Notes: generated by a model from the letters alone, not told the origin. 52,441 nt of DNA from an uncultured Elioraea sp. (GCA_937928775.1 CALFVI010000053.1:1-52441), one strand, 5' to 3'. Positions 19,505 to 28,906 are shown, numbered from the stretch's first letter. Numbers and translations are program-made.

Positions 19505-20233
19505 GTGCGGCCGGAACGGACGGAAGAGCGCCCCGCCCCTGCCTCCCTGCCGGAGGGGCTGCGCCTTTATGCGATCGGCGATGTGCATGGCTGCGCAGAT
19601 CATCTTGCGCGGCTTCTTCAGCTGATCGCCGAGGACGCCGCCACTGCCCCGCAGTCGGCACGTCACCTGATCTTCCTCGGCGATTATGTCGACCGCGGGC
19701 CGGATAGCAGGGCTGTGGTCGAGCAGGTGCGCGCTCCCCTCTCCTTTGCGGCTGAGACGGTGGCCCTCATGGGTAACCACGAGGCGATGATGCTGGCCGC
19801 CCTCGATCGGCTGGACGGTGAGGAGTCGGTGTCGCTGTGGATCGCCAACGGCGCTCTCGCTACGCTCGCCTCTTATGGCGCGGATCCGAACTTACCCCCT
19901 GCGCTTTGGCGGGAACGGGTGGGGGAGGCGCATTGCGGCTTCCTGCGCCGCCTCGCCAAGTGCCATGCTGCGGGCGGCTACTTGTTCGTCCATGCTGGCA
20001 TCCGCCCCGGCGTGCCGGTCGCCGCGCAGGATGAGGAGGACTTGCTCTGGATTCGCGAGCCCTTCCTCTCGTCGCCGGACGACCACGGTGCGGTTGTCGT
20101 GCACGGCCACACACCCACGCGCGAACCGGTAGTTCGGCCGAACCGCATCGGAATCGACACGGGCGCTGTCTATGGTGGACGGCTTACGGCGCTGGTGCTG
20201 TGGGCGGACCGCATGCGTTTTCTTCATGTCTGA
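19505..20233 (+). CDS. PPP-family metallophosphoesterase (serine/threonine phosphatase-like)
   Basis: A calcineurin-like phosphoesterase of 242 residues. The three metal-binding signatures of bacterial PPP phosphatases are present: YAIGDVHGCADHL (about residue 22), FLGDYVDRGPDSRAVVEQV (about residue 57) and LMGNHEAMML (about residue 87). A later VVHGHTPTREPVV supplies the remaining histidine. The start is a GTG at 19505. The closest families are PrpA/PrpE-like or diadenosine tetraphosphatase-related enzymes, and the substrate cannot be fixed from sequence. It lies between yajC and hldE. Confidence 0.88.
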   Translation: MRPERTEERPAPASLPEGLRLYAIGDVHGCADHLARLLQLIAEDAATAPQSARHLIFLGDYVDRGPDSRAVVEQVRAPLSFAAETVALMGNHEAMMLAALDRLDGEESVSLWIANGALATLASYGADPNLPPALWRERVGEAHCGFLRRLAKCHAAGGYLFVHAGIRPGVPVAAQDEEDLLWIREPFLSSPDDHGAVVVHGHTPTREPVVRPNRIGIDTGAVYGGRLTALVLWADRMRFLHV

Positions 20234-20278
20234 CCTGCGACCTTGCTGGTCCGAAACGTTGCCGCTAAGCGACGTGTC

Positions 20279-21748
20279 ATGAACGAGCTTTCCCAGCCCG
20301 ATCTCGCCGCTGCCGTTCGTAGCCTGAAGCGAGGGTCGGTCCTGGTGGTGGGCGATGCGATGCTCGACCGCTACGTGTACGGCACGGTCGAGCGGGTGAG
20401 CCCTGAGGCCCCGATCCCCGTCGTCACAGTCGAGCGCGAGGTGGCGATGCCGGGCGGGGCGGGCAACGTGGTGCGCAACATCACTGCACTCGGCGGTTCG
20501 GCTGCCTTCGTCACCGTGGTCGGCGACGACCAGGCGGGGGCGGACCTCACCGCTCTGATCGGCGGGCAGCTGCATGTCGAGCCTTGGCTCCTTGTGCAAG
20601 GTGGGCGTGTGACGACGGTGAAAACACGCTACATCGCTGCCGGGCAGCAGCTTCTGCGGGCGGATCGCGAGACGGTGGAGCCGATCCACCCCAAGCTCGC
20701 CGACCGGCTGGTCAGCATCGCAACGGATGCGATGGCCGCCTGCCGGGTCGTGGTGATCAGCGACTACCAGAAGGGGGTGGTGGCGAACGAGACCGCGGCG
20801 CGGCTGATCGCGGCGGCGCAGGAGCGGCGCCGGCTGGTGGTCGTCGACCCGAAAGGCCGCGACTATGCCCGCTACGCTGGGGCAGACCTTGTTACGCCGA
20901 ACCGGCGCGAGCTCGCTGACGGAACCGGGCTTCCCACCGAGACCGCCGAGCAGGTGGTAGAGGCGGCGAGGGCGCTGATGCGCGCGCACGGCATTCGGGC
21001 GGTGCTGTGCACCCGCTCGGAGGATGGAATGACCCTTGTCGAGGGGCCCGAGGGTGCTTTCGTAACCCATTACGCGGCCGAGGCAAAGGAGGTGTACGAC
21101 GTTTCCGGCGCGGGGGACACCGTCGTCGCGGTTGTTGCGCTCGGTCTCGCGGCGGGGCTGAGGCTTGGCGTGGCGGCGCGGCTGGCCAACATCGCGGCCG
21201 GCATTGTGGTTGGCAAAATCGGTACCGCAGTGGCGCGCGAGGCGGAACTCCTGGAAGCGATCGCGCCGGCAACGGGGGCGTTGCGCAAGGTGGTCTCGCG
21301 CGAAGCGGCTGCCGAACAGGTCGAGCGTTGGCGGCGTAAGGGTTGGCGCGTCGGCTTCACCAATGGCTGTTTCGATCTCTTGCACCCCGGGCACGTCCAT
21401 CTCATCGAGCAGGCGCGTGCGGCGTGCGACCGGCTCGTCGTCGGGCTGAACTCGGACGCTTCCGTCCGCCGGCTGAAAGGGCCAGGCCGCCCCGTGCAAC
21501 AGGAGGCGGCGCGCGCCGCCGTGCTCGCCTCTCTCGCCGATGTCGACCTTGTGACCATCTTCGACGAGGACACGCCGCTTGAGTTGATCCGCCTCCTCAG
21601 GCCGGACGTGCTGGTGAAGGGAGCGGATTATACGCTCGAGCAAGTGGTGGGAGCGGATCTGGTACGAAGCTGGGGCGGGCGGGTGCTGCTTGCTGACCTT
21701 CTCCCCGGCAACTCCACCACGGCAACCATCGCGCGGCTGAGGGGCTAG
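20279..21748 (+). CDS. hldE: Bifunctional heptose kinase/adenylyltransferase HldE
   Basis: Makes ADP-D-glycero-beta-D-manno-heptose for the LPS inner core. The 489-residue protein has an N-terminal PfkB-type kinase domain (VLVVGDAMLDRYVYGTVERV, PGGAGNVVRNI, VSGAGDTVVAVV) that phosphorylates heptose-7-phosphate. The C-terminal nucleotidyltransferase domain starts about residue 350, with GFTNGCFDLLHPGHVHLIEQ and VKGADYTLEQVVG, and performs the adenylyl transfer. The start is the ATG at 20279. Its presence indicates a heptose-containing LPS. Confidence 0.96.
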   Translation: MNELSQPDLAAAVRSLKRGSVLVVGDAMLDRYVYGTVERVSPEAPIPVVTVEREVAMPGGAGNVVRNITALGGSAAFVTVVGDDQAGADLTALIGGQLHVEPWLLVQGGRVTTVKTRYIAAGQQLLRADRETVEPIHPKLADRLVSIATDAMAACRVVVISDYQKGVVANETAARLIAAAQERRRLVVVDPKGRDYARYAGADLVTPNRRELADGTGLPTETAEQVVEAARALMRAHGIRAVLCTRSEDGMTLVEGPEGAFVTHYAAEAKEVYDVSGAGDTVVAVVALGLAAGLRLGVAARLANIAAGIVVGKIGTAVAREAELLEAIAPATGALRKVVSREAAAEQVERWRRKGWRVGFTNGCFDLLHPGHVHLIEQARAACDRLVVGLNSDASVRRLKGPGRPVQQEAARAAVLASLADVDLVTIFDEDTPLELIRLLRPDVLVKGADYTLEQVVGADLVRSWGGRVLLADLLPGNSTTATIARLRG

Positions 21749-22001
21749 TTGGGGCTTCGGCGCCGAAGGGGTGCGGCGCGAAGATCAACCAGGCCCCCCT
21801 CAACAGCTGCAAAACCCTCCTCGGTTGGCCATGCATCGCTTGGCGGGGGAACTGGCAAGGGAACCGTCTTCGGAACCGTCTTGCGGCGTGCGTCAAAGCG
21901 CATCGCGGCCACGGCGCGGCGGCTTCGCCGCGACCCCTTAGCCGGAGCGTGATCCCGCCCGGGCTTGCCCAGACTGGCCGCCTCCGCCACACCCTGCCCC
22001 C

Positions 22002-23297
22002 ATGCTCGACCTCGCCCGCGCCTTCTCCCGCGTGCGCTTCGGGGAAACCGCCCCGCGCGATGAGCCGCACCGCGACGCGTTTCAGCGCGACCAGGACCGC
22101 ATTACCTATGCTCGGCCCTTCCGCCGCCTGCAGGCGAAGACGCAGGTGCATCCCCTCCCGCACGACAGCCACGTGCGCAACCGCCTCGTGCACACGCTCG
22201 AGGTCGCCTCGGTCGGACGGTCGCTCGGTGTGCTTGCCGCTGGCCGCATCGAACACCTGCTGGAGCCCGCCGGCATCACGCCGCAGGAGGTGGGTGCGGT
22301 GGTGCGTGCCGCCTGCATGGTGCACGACATCGGCAACCCCACCTTCGGCCATGCCGGCGAGGAGGCGATCGCCGCCGCGCTCACCCGCCTGCTTGCCGAA
22401 TACCGCGTCAACGACGCCCCCGCCGATCTCTGTCACTTCGACGGCAACGCGCAGGGCTTCCGGATCGTCACCAAGATCGACATGCACCGGATGGACCGCG
22501 GCCTGCGCCTGACTTACGCCACCTTGGGCGCGATGCTGAAATACCCGTGGGGAGCGCTCGATGAGCGGTCGCGCCAGGGCAGCAAGTTCTGTGTCTTCGC
22601 CACCGAAGCCCCGGCCTTCGCCGATGTCGTGCGCCATCTTTATGGGCTCGACGACCCTGCGCTCGCACCTCGCCACCCCGCCACCTGGCTGATGGAGGCC
22701 GCGGACGACATCGCCTACACGGTCGCTGATCTTGAAGATGCGGTCGATCTCGGAATCGTCTCCGCCCGCGAGTTCGTCGAGCTCATCGGGCCGATCGCCG
22801 GGCGGAGCCATGGCTCCGTCGCCTCGCTGCGCGGGCAGGCGATCGGTCGGCTCATCGATGCCGCGGCCGAACTCTTCGCTCTCCGCATCGACGAGATCCT
22901 GGCCGGGGCGCCCTATCGCGGCGGGGCTCTGCTCGATGATCTCCATGCGATCGACCCCACCCTGGGCGAGGCCTTCCACGCCGCCCGCCGCACCAACGAA
23001 ACGCGCGTCTACGGCCACGACCGCAAGGTTGGCTTCGAACTCGCCGCGAACGAGATCATCGACACCCTGCTCGACCTACTCTTCCCCGCTGCGCTCGCCT
23101 TCGCTGAAGCGCGCGAGGCCGAGAAACTGCCCCGGCGCTACCGCCAGGCGCTCGCGATCTTCGGCGACTATCGCCCCGACCCTGAGTGGCCGCGCGAGGA
23201 GATCCTCCGCTCCGCGATCGACGCCACCGCCGGCATGACCGACCCCTACGCCACCTTCATCGCCGCGAGGCTGCGCGGCATCGACGTTCCTCTCTGA
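22002..23297 (+). CDS. dgt: Deoxyguanosinetriphosphate triphosphohydrolase-like protein
   Basis: HD-domain dNTP triphosphohydrolase, 431 residues. The metal-binding HD residues are in NRLVHTLEVASVGRSL (about residue 66) and MVHDIGNPTFGHAGEEAI (about residue 106), followed by FDGNAQGFRI (about residue 148), all typical of Dgt type 1. DDIAYTVADLEDAVDLG carries the later metal-site Asp. These enzymes release tripolyphosphate from dNTPs and regulate dNTP pools. The 253-bp gap from hldE contains no gene I can recognise. Confidence 0.94.
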   Translation: MLDLARAFSRVRFGETAPRDEPHRDAFQRDQDRITYARPFRRLQAKTQVHPLPHDSHVRNRLVHTLEVASVGRSLGVLAAGRIEHLLEPAGITPQEVGAVVRAACMVHDIGNPTFGHAGEEAIAAALTRLLAEYRVNDAPADLCHFDGNAQGFRIVTKIDMHRMDRGLRLTYATLGAMLKYPWGALDERSRQGSKFCVFATEAPAFADVVRHLYGLDDPALAPRHPATWLMEAADDIAYTVADLEDAVDLGIVSAREFVELIGPIAGRSHGSVASLRGQAIGRLIDAAAELFALRIDEILAGAPYRGGALLDDLHAIDPTLGEAFHAARRTNETRVYGHDRKVGFELAANEIIDTLLDLLFPAALAFAEAREAEKLPRRYRQALAIFGDYRPDPEWPREEILRSAIDATAGMTDPYATFIAARLRGIDVPL

Positions 23298-23341
23298 GCC
23301 GGCGACAACCGGGCGGGGTCAACGGGGTCAATAGAGATGAG

Positions 23342-23361
23342 CGGGGGGACTCGTCCCCCCG
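23342..23361. terminator. Perfect 9-bp hairpin after dgt
   Basis: CGGGGGGAC at 23342-23350 is the exact reverse complement of GTCCCCCCG at 23353-23361, with only TC between. This strong GC hairpin lies 44 bp after the dgt stop and just before the next small gene, a position suited to transcript ending or attenuation. It has no following T run, so a standard intrinsic terminator is not proven. Confidence 0.4.
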
Positions 23362-23410
23362 TCACCCCCTTGAGCTTGAAACCGACCCTTCGCGTCGCGA
23401 TCTGCACCTC

Positions 23411-23689
23411 ATGGAACGGAAGCGTCCCGTCGCCGAGCAGCGCGAGACGGCCTGGCAGGTCGAGATCGTCTCCGCCACACCGAATGTCCGCTCAGGGTCG
23501 GCCGCGCCTGCCGGGTCGAGGCTGATCCGCACACTCGTCTCGATCGCCATCATCGCCGGCGCGATCGGCCTTCTGGCGATGATGCTCGCCTTTGCCGCCA
23601 CCATCGCCCTGATCGCCGTCCCAGTCGCGGTCGGCGCGGGGCTGATCGCTTGGCTCGGCATGAAGTGGCGGGCGGCGCGCGGACGCTGA
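23411..23689 (+). CDS. Small membrane protein, function unknown
   Basis: A 92-residue protein from the ATG at 23411. The first 45 residues are polar (MERKRPVAEQRETAWQVEIV...). The C-terminal half holds two hydrophobic segments, LVSIAIIAGAIGLLAMMLAF and TIALIAVPVAVGAGLIAWLG, followed by a basic end (KWRAARGR) that would lie in the cytoplasm. I do not recognise a family. It sits between a dGTPase-like gene and a host-attachment-type gene in the same direction. Confidence 0.6.
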   Translation: MERKRPVAEQRETAWQVEIVSATPNVRSGSAAPAGSRLIRTLVSIAIIAGAIGLLAMMLAFAATIALIAVPVAVGAGLIAWLGMKWRAARGR

Positions 23690-23761
23690 CGGGCCGGGGT
23701 TTTCCCGCAGGCGAGTCAGGGTATCATCGAAGGCGTCGTTCGTGATGGTTTGGAGGGCCGG

Positions 23762-24220
23762 ATGCCTCTTCGCCCCACTTGGTTCGTCATCGCCGATGCC
23801 GCCCGCGCCGAAGCGCTGATCAAGCGCCGTGGCGAAACCGGTTACGACACGGTGCGCACCTGGGAGAACCCCGATGCTCATCGTCGCGACGCGGAACTCG
23901 GCGAGGACAGGCCTGGCCGTGCCTTTGACAGCCTCGGCCCGCAACGGAGTGCAATGGAGCCGCGCGAGACGCCGAAGGAAGCGGCGAAGAAGGATTTTGC
24001 TCGCGAACTCGTCGCTGAGCTCGAGGCAGCCATCGCCTCTGGCGAGGCGGAGGCGGTAGTGCTCGTCGCCCCTCCAAAGTTTCTCGGCGAACTGCGCGCC
24101 CTGATGCCGGCTTCGCTGGCGGCGAAGGTGCGCGAGGAGGTCGCAAAAGACTATACGCGGCTTCCTCGCGCGGAGCTGTTCGAGCGTCTCGACGAACTTC
24201 GCCCCGTCGGCGCCGTCTGA
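23762..24220 (+). CDS. Host attachment family protein (baeRF-like)
   Basis: A 152-residue protein of the Host_attach family, named from a plant-associated protein but related to archaeal release-factor-like (baeRF) folds. Diagnostic stretches are WFVIADAARAEALIKRRG, FDSLGPQRSAMEPRETPKEA and VVLVAPPKFLGELRALM. The ATG at 23762 has GGAGG upstream; a TTG at 23750 would add four residues. The true biochemical role of the family is not established. Confidence 0.85.
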   Translation: MPLRPTWFVIADAARAEALIKRRGETGYDTVRTWENPDAHRRDAELGEDRPGRAFDSLGPQRSAMEPRETPKEAAKKDFARELVAELEAAIASGEAEAVVLVAPPKFLGELRALMPASLAAKVREEVAKDYTRLPRAELFERLDELRPVGAV

Positions 24221-24238
24221 TTGGGGCGCGCTGCCCCC

Positions 24239-25540
24239 TCAGAGCGGGACGCGGCCGAACAGCGTGGAAAGGAGGGCATAGAGCACCGCCCCGACCGCGG
24301 CGCCTAGGATGGTGCCGTTGAGCCGGATCATCTGCAGCTCGCGCCCCACCTTGAGCTCGATCCGCTCCACCAGGTCCCGGTCAGACCAGCCGGCGACCTT
24401 GGCGGTGACGAAGCCCTCGATGCGTGCCTGCGCTGCCGGTGCCAGGCCCGCCACGATCTCCTCGATCATGCGGTTGAGCCCCCGACGGGCGGTCTCGTCC
24501 TCGGCGAGGGTGGCGCCGAGATTACCGATGAAGCCGGCGAGAGCCTCGACGATCCGGCTCTCGTCGTGCTCGATGTCGAAGCGTGCGAGCTGCGAGAGGC
24601 GAAGCAAGGAGTCCTCGAGCCAGGCGGCGACGGAGGCATGGCCGAAGATGTTGCTCAGCGCTTCGCCGATGCTGGCAGCACGCGCGGGGTCGCGCTCGAG
24701 GCGCCGCACTTCGTGCTCGATCCAGGCGTCGAAGGCGGCACGAAGGTCGGAATCGTCGGGTTCGATGCGGGCGAGTTCGGCGTTGATGGCGGCGAGGATG
24801 CGGCGCGCAATCCACGCTCCGGCGACGAAGCCCACAACTTGTCCGCCTTCTTCCGCCACCCTGGCCTCGATCACGGCCTTGAGCTTCTGTTCGTTCCGGG
24901 CAAGCACCTCCCTGGTGCGGGCGAGCGCGAAGCCGAACACCTTTTGGTGCTCGTTGCCATCGAGCAGGGTGCGCAGGAGACGCCCGAACAGACGCCCTGT
25001 CTCGCGCCCCTCGACGACTCGCGGCAGAAGTCGCTGCAGGGTGGTGCGGGCTCGGCCGTCGGCGAGGCTCTCGATCAGCCGCGGCACGAAGGGGGCGACT
25101 GCCAGCGCCACCCGGCGCGCCGAGGCAGGGTCGGAGAGCCAGCGCGCGATCGCGGACGCGACGTCGACGCCCTCCACCGCCTTGCGGATGGCGTCTGGGG
25201 TGAAGAATTGGCGGGCGACGAAGCGGCCCATGCCGCCGGCGAGGCGCTGCTTCTCGCGCGGGATCAGCCCGCCGATTCCTGTCCAGCGCCCGAAAGGGTA
25301 GCGGAACAGGGCATTGACGGCGAACCAGTCTGCAACGGCACCGACGAAGCCGGCCTTGGCGGCGGCGTGGGCAAGGTCGAGCCACCAGTGGCGAGGCGGT
25401 TCGACGAGGTAGAGACCGACAGTGGCGGCAAGCGCGGCCGCCATCGCCGCCCCGGCGTAAAGCCTCCAGCGGGCGAGCCGGGCGCGGTCCTCCGCCCGGT
25501 CGTCCGGCAGGGCGAGGGGTGGCGTGTCGGGCTGACGCAT
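24239..25540 (-). CDS. DUF445 family membrane-associated protein (YjiN-like)
   Basis: A 433-residue DUF445 protein. The N-terminus has one membrane helix (LYAGAAMAAALAATVGLYLV), then the characteristic AAKAGFVGAVADWFAVNALF and GLIPREKQRLAGGMGRFVA, both strong family marks. A C-terminal hydrophobic stretch (LNGTILGAAVGAVLYALLST) closes the protein. Long amphipathic helices fill the middle. The role is unknown in this family. It converges with the host-attachment gene and diverges from the YgjP-type gene. Confidence 0.9.
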   Translation of the reverse strand: MRQPDTPPLALPDDRAEDRARLARWRLYAGAAMAAALAATVGLYLVEPPRHWWLDLAHAAAKAGFVGAVADWFAVNALFRYPFGRWTGIGGLIPREKQRLAGGMGRFVARQFFTPDAIRKAVEGVDVASAIARWLSDPASARRVALAVAPFVPRLIESLADGRARTTLQRLLPRVVEGRETGRLFGRLLRTLLDGNEHQKVFGFALARTREVLARNEQKLKAVIEARVAEEGGQVVGFVAGAWIARRILAAINAELARIEPDDSDLRAAFDAWIEHEVRRLERDPARAASIGEALSNIFGHASVAAWLEDSLLRLSQLARFDIEHDESRIVEALAGFIGNLGATLAEDETARRGLNRMIEEIVAGLAPAAQARIEGFVTAKVAGWSDRDLVERIELKVGRELQMIRLNGTILGAAVGAVLYALLSTLFGRVPL

Positions 25541-25641
25541 GGGCGGAGGGTTAGGGGCTGGTGCGAGGCCCGGGCAAGGGGGCAGAGCCGGCACTCAGCC
25601 ACGTGATTGATGGTGCAGGCCGCTCGCGCCATGCTCCCGCC

Positions 25642-26355
25642 ATGATGGCCGACCCACCCGTGTCCGATCGCGAACTCCTCTCCCTTCCGCATGGGACCGC
25701 CCCTGTGGTGTGGCGTCGCAGCCCCCGCGCGCGACGCGTGAGCCTACGCATCGATCCCGCCCGCGGCGCCGTCGTTGTCACCTTGCCGCCGCGCGCCGGT
25801 CGCCGGCAGGGCATGGCGTTGCTGCAGGCGCACAGCCGTTGGGTGGCGGATCGGCTCGGGGCGCTCGCGCCGCGGGTAGCGTTCGAGGATGGGGCTGTGG
25901 TGCCCCTTTTGGGCGAGCCGCACCCGATTCGCCACCAGCCTGATGGGGTCGGCGGTGTCTGGCGTGAAGGGGGAGAGATCCGGGTTTCCGGCGACGCTGC
26001 CTTTCTCGCCCGCCGCGTGGCGGACTGGCTGCGGGCGGAGGCGCGGCGGGAGATCACCCCGCGCGCGCTCGACCATGCCGCGCGGGTGGGGCGATCGGTG
26101 AAGCGCATCGCGATCAAGGACCCACGCACGCGCTGGGCCTCCTGCGCGCCTGACGGCACGCTGGCCTTTTCCTGGCGGCTGGTGCTCGCGCCCCCTTGGG
26201 TGCTCGACTATGTGGTGGCGCACGAAGTGGCGCATCTTGTTGAAATGAACCATTCGCCGCGGTTTTGGGCCGTCGTGCGCGCGCTCACCCCGCATGGTGA
26301 GGCGGCGAAGGCGTGGCTTGCTGCGAATGGCGCGCGGCTTTTGCGGTACGGCTAA
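25642..26355 (+). CDS. YgjP-like M48-type metallohydrolase
   Basis: A 237-residue protein of the YgjP/SprT-related metal-dependent hydrolase family. The zinc motif is VVAHEVAHLVEMNHSPRFW (HExxH plus downstream His, about residue 190). It is preceded by DPRTRWASCAPDGTLAFSWR, which is typical of this family. The N-terminal region VVWRRSPRARRVSLRIDPAR matches the YgjP substrate-domain beta strands. Start is ATG 25642 or the adjacent ATG 25645. The physiological substrate is not known. Confidence 0.9.
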   Translation: MMADPPVSDRELLSLPHGTAPVVWRRSPRARRVSLRIDPARGAVVVTLPPRAGRRQGMALLQAHSRWVADRLGALAPRVAFEDGAVVPLLGEPHPIRHQPDGVGGVWREGGEIRVSGDAAFLARRVADWLRAEARREITPRALDHAARVGRSVKRIAIKDPRTRWASCAPDGTLAFSWRLVLAPPWVLDYVVAHEVAHLVEMNHSPRFWAVVRALTPHGEAAKAWLAANGARLLRYG

Positions 26356-26387
26356 AGGGGGCAGGCGGCGCGGGTGGCTGAGGCCCG

Positions 26388-27668
26388 TCAGCGCCAGCAC
26401 TCAAGAAGGAGGGTCGAGGGGTGGGCGATTTCGCCGACCTCGGCGGGTGGCAAGGCTTGGGTGGTGATGGCGATTCGCGGGGTCACGCCATTCCGGCGCA
26501 GGAATTCAATGGCGACAGGGCCTTGGATGGCGAAATTCACGTTCTGCGGCAGATCGCCCCCGGTCCGCTCGGCCACCCGAAGGGCGGCGAGCTTCGCCAC
26601 CACCACGCCGATCACGTTCCCGCTGCGATCAAGGAGCGGCCCGCCCGAGTTGCCCGCTTGGACCGGCGCCGAGGTGATCAGCATGTTCGGGTCGCCCCGC
26701 AGGCCGGCGAGCGCGGAAACCTCGCCGGTGGTCAGGGACGGGCTGGTGCCGAGAATGCCGACCAGAGGGAAGCCGTAGGTGACCACCTCGTCTCCGCGCC
26801 GCGGCGGGGTGGAGCGGAAGGCAAGCGCGGGGCCGAGGTCGCGCGGGCCGGCGAGCAGGGCGAGGTCGCGCGAGGCGTCGCGCGCGATGATGGCAAGGTC
26901 GACGCGCCGTCCGTCCGGCAGCACGCCGACCATGCGGGCGCAGCCCTGGGTGACGTGCTCATTGGTCAGCACCTTGCCTTCGGCGACGATGAAGCCGGTG
27001 CCCGTCGCGGCGCGGCGCTGCGCCTGCTGCGATGGTGCGGAGACGGGCGGCCGGGGGGCGGAGGTGCTGTCAGGCGGGATGCGCTGTGCACGGTCTGGGC
27101 CAGATGGTGGCTTGCCGGCGATCTGCGGCACGGGCGGACGCGATGAAGCCTCGGCGAGGCGCAAGGCGGCGAGGGTGGGGCCATCGAGCAGGCCGGTTGG
27201 CGGCAGGCCCTGATCGCGCTGGAAGGCGGCGAGCGCCTGCCGCGTGCGCGGGCCGGCAATACCGTCCGCCGGGCCCGGGTCGTAACCGAGGGCAGAGAGC
27301 GTCCGCTGTGCGGCGACGAGGCTCGCCTCCGGCGCGGCGGAAGGAGCGCCATCCGGCATGCGACCCGGCGCGCCGCGGGTGAAGAACACCTCCGGCGCGG
27401 CGCAGAGATCGACCCCGCGCCAGACGAGCACAGCACCCGAAGCAAGCACCAGGGAAAGATCCGCCCGGCAGCCGGCGGGCACCGGCAGGACCACGGACGC
27501 CCCCGCGCTGAGCGTGCGGCCGGCGATCAGGTTGCGCCCGCCGTCGACGCGAAGACCGATCGCGGGTTCGCCCGTGCGATTGACGATGCGAACGCTGCGT
27601 TCCTGAGCCGCGACAGAGAGGCTGGGCAGGGCAAGGGCGGTTGCCAGCGCGAACGGAACGAGGCGCAT
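26388..27668 (-). CDS. Secreted trypsin-like serine protease with peptidoglycan-binding domain
   Basis: A 426-residue exported protein. The signal peptide is MRLVPFALATALALPSLSVA with an AxA-like site before QERS. A peptidoglycan-binding repeat spans about residues 124-168 (AQRTLSALGYDPGPADGIAG, then RTRQALAAFQRDQGLPPTG). A Pro/Ser-rich linker leads to the protease domain from about residue 220. The triad is visible as TNEHVTQGC (His), SRDLALLAG (Asp) and APVQAGNSGGPLLD (Ser). The PG-binding module suggests cell-wall or periplasmic localisation. Confidence 0.92.
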   Translation of the reverse strand: MRLVPFALATALALPSLSVAAQERSVRIVNRTGEPAIGLRVDGGRNLIAGRTLSAGASVVLPVPAGCRADLSLVLASGAVLVWRGVDLCAAPEVFFTRGAPGRMPDGAPSAAPEASLVAAQRTLSALGYDPGPADGIAGPRTRQALAAFQRDQGLPPTGLLDGPTLAALRLAEASSRPPVPQIAGKPPSGPDRAQRIPPDSTSAPRPPVSAPSQQAQRRAATGTGFIVAEGKVLTNEHVTQGCARMVGVLPDGRRVDLAIIARDASRDLALLAGPRDLGPALAFRSTPPRRGDEVVTYGFPLVGILGTSPSLTTGEVSALAGLRGDPNMLITSAPVQAGNSGGPLLDRSGNVIGVVVAKLAALRVAERTGGDLPQNVNFAIQGPVAIEFLRRNGVTPRIAITTQALPPAEVGEIAHPSTLLLECWR

Positions 27669-27794
27669 GCGCGTTTCATGCCCGGTCGCAGCGGCCGCGT
27701 AAACGCGCAGTCGGGTGAGGAGCGCATACCGGCCTTCCGCAAATGCCGCCCGTCAGTGTCTTGGCAGGCGGGCGCTTCGGCTCACCTCCCAGGT

Positions 27795-28580
27795 ATGACA
27801 CTTTCCGACGCGATCCCTGCCACCATTCCGCGCACCGCCCTCGTCACAGGCGGCGCGAAGCGCCTTGGCCGCGCCATCGTGTTTGCCCTCGCTGAGGCCG
27901 GGTTTGAGGTGGTGGTGCATTTCCACACCTCCGCCGCCGATGCGTCTGAGGTGGTGGCAGAGATCACCAGCCGAGGCCGACGGGCGGTTGCCCTTGCGGC
28001 CGATCTCGCGCGCGAGGAGGAGGTGGTGCGCCTTGCCCAGTCGGCGCGCGAGGCGATTGGACCGATCGGCGTTCTGGTCAACAATGCCTCGGTGTTCGAG
28101 CGCGACTCGTGGGACGACGTGACGCGCGCGAGTTGGGACCGCCATCTCGAGCCGAACTTGCGCGCGCCCTTTGTGCTGACCCAGGCGATGGCGCGCGCCC
28201 TGCCCGCCGATCGGGAGGGGGTGGTGATCAATCTCCTCGATCAGCGCGTCTGGAGCCTCACGCCGCATTTCGTCTCCTACACGGTGAGCAAGGCAGCGCT
28301 GTGGGCGCTGACGCAGTCGCTCGCGCTCGCGCTCGCGCCCCGCATTCGGGTCAATGGCATCGGCCCAGGCCCCGCCCTGCCGAGCCCGCGGCAGACGGAG
28401 GAGCAGTTCGCCCGCCAAGCCTCCTCCGTGCCGCTCGGGCGGCCGACCTCGCCCGCCGAAGTGGCGCGCGCCGTAATGGCCATTCTTGCCCTGCCCTCGA
28501 TGACCGGGCAGATGATCGCTCTTGATGGTGGGCAGCATCTGCAGTGGGCGGCAGCCTCCGGCGCGGCGCCGGAGGAGTGA
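27795..28580 (+). CDS. SDR oxidoreductase, pteridine-reductase/FolM-like
   Basis: A 261-residue short-chain dehydrogenase. The cofactor motif is ALVTGGAKRLGRAIVFALAE; the TGGAKRLG form with Arg is typical of pteridine reductases and FolM, which prefer NADPH. VNNASVFERDSW and the catalytic SYTVSKAALWALTQ (Tyr and Lys) follow, and the C-terminus MTGQMIALDGGQHL is standard. The likely role is reduction of dihydropterins or a related carbonyl, but the SDR family is broad. ATG at 27795 is preceded by AGG. Confidence 0.88.
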   Translation: MTLSDAIPATIPRTALVTGGAKRLGRAIVFALAEAGFEVVVHFHTSAADASEVVAEITSRGRRAVALAADLAREEEVVRLAQSAREAIGPIGVLVNNASVFERDSWDDVTRASWDRHLEPNLRAPFVLTQAMARALPADREGVVINLLDQRVWSLTPHFVSYTVSKAALWALTQSLALALAPRIRVNGIGPGPALPSPRQTEEQFARQASSVPLGRPTSPAEVARAVMAILALPSMTGQMIALDGGQHLQWAAASGAAPEE

Positions 28581-28906
28581 CCTTTGTCCAGGCTGGCCAG
28601 GCGGCCGGCGCACGTGGGGGTTGTGCCCTTTTGCAAGTTGTCCACCGACCGACCCTCGCCTGCGTGCTGTTGAGCCTGTCAAGGGGTTGACACGACCCCG
28701 TGGCTTTTTGTTTCGCAATCGTTCGGCGATATCCTTTGGAAACAATGGGTTGACGCAATATGCCCAAAAGTTGGGCAAACCTCTCAAATCGCAGTGGAAA
28801 GCCCGCTTGCACGGCGCCGTGCGGAAATCTCCCCAAGGTTATCCACAGCAGTCGTGGATCAGACAACCCAGCTTGCCGGTCGTGACGCGATGACGGGCAG
28901 CCACCC
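28581..28906. promoter_or_regulatory. AT-richer intergenic region with palindrome and DnaA-box-like site
   Basis: No gene is apparent in these 326 bp, which are clearly less GC-rich than their surroundings. A 17-bp palindrome TGCCCAAAAGTTGGGCA (28761-28777, 7-bp arms) lies next to a TTGACG at 28750. A TTGACA lies at 28687. The sequence TTATCCACA, identical to the high-affinity E. coli DnaA box, lies at 28839-28847, with a weaker TTGTCCACC near 28636. It precedes uvrC and probably carries its promoter. An origin role is only a possibility. Confidence 0.5.

Noticed and set aside
19892-21643. A 583-codon minus-strand frame opposite the phosphatase and hldE
   Set aside because: Both plus-strand genes carry full family signatures, and the opposite frame has only low-complexity shadow composition.
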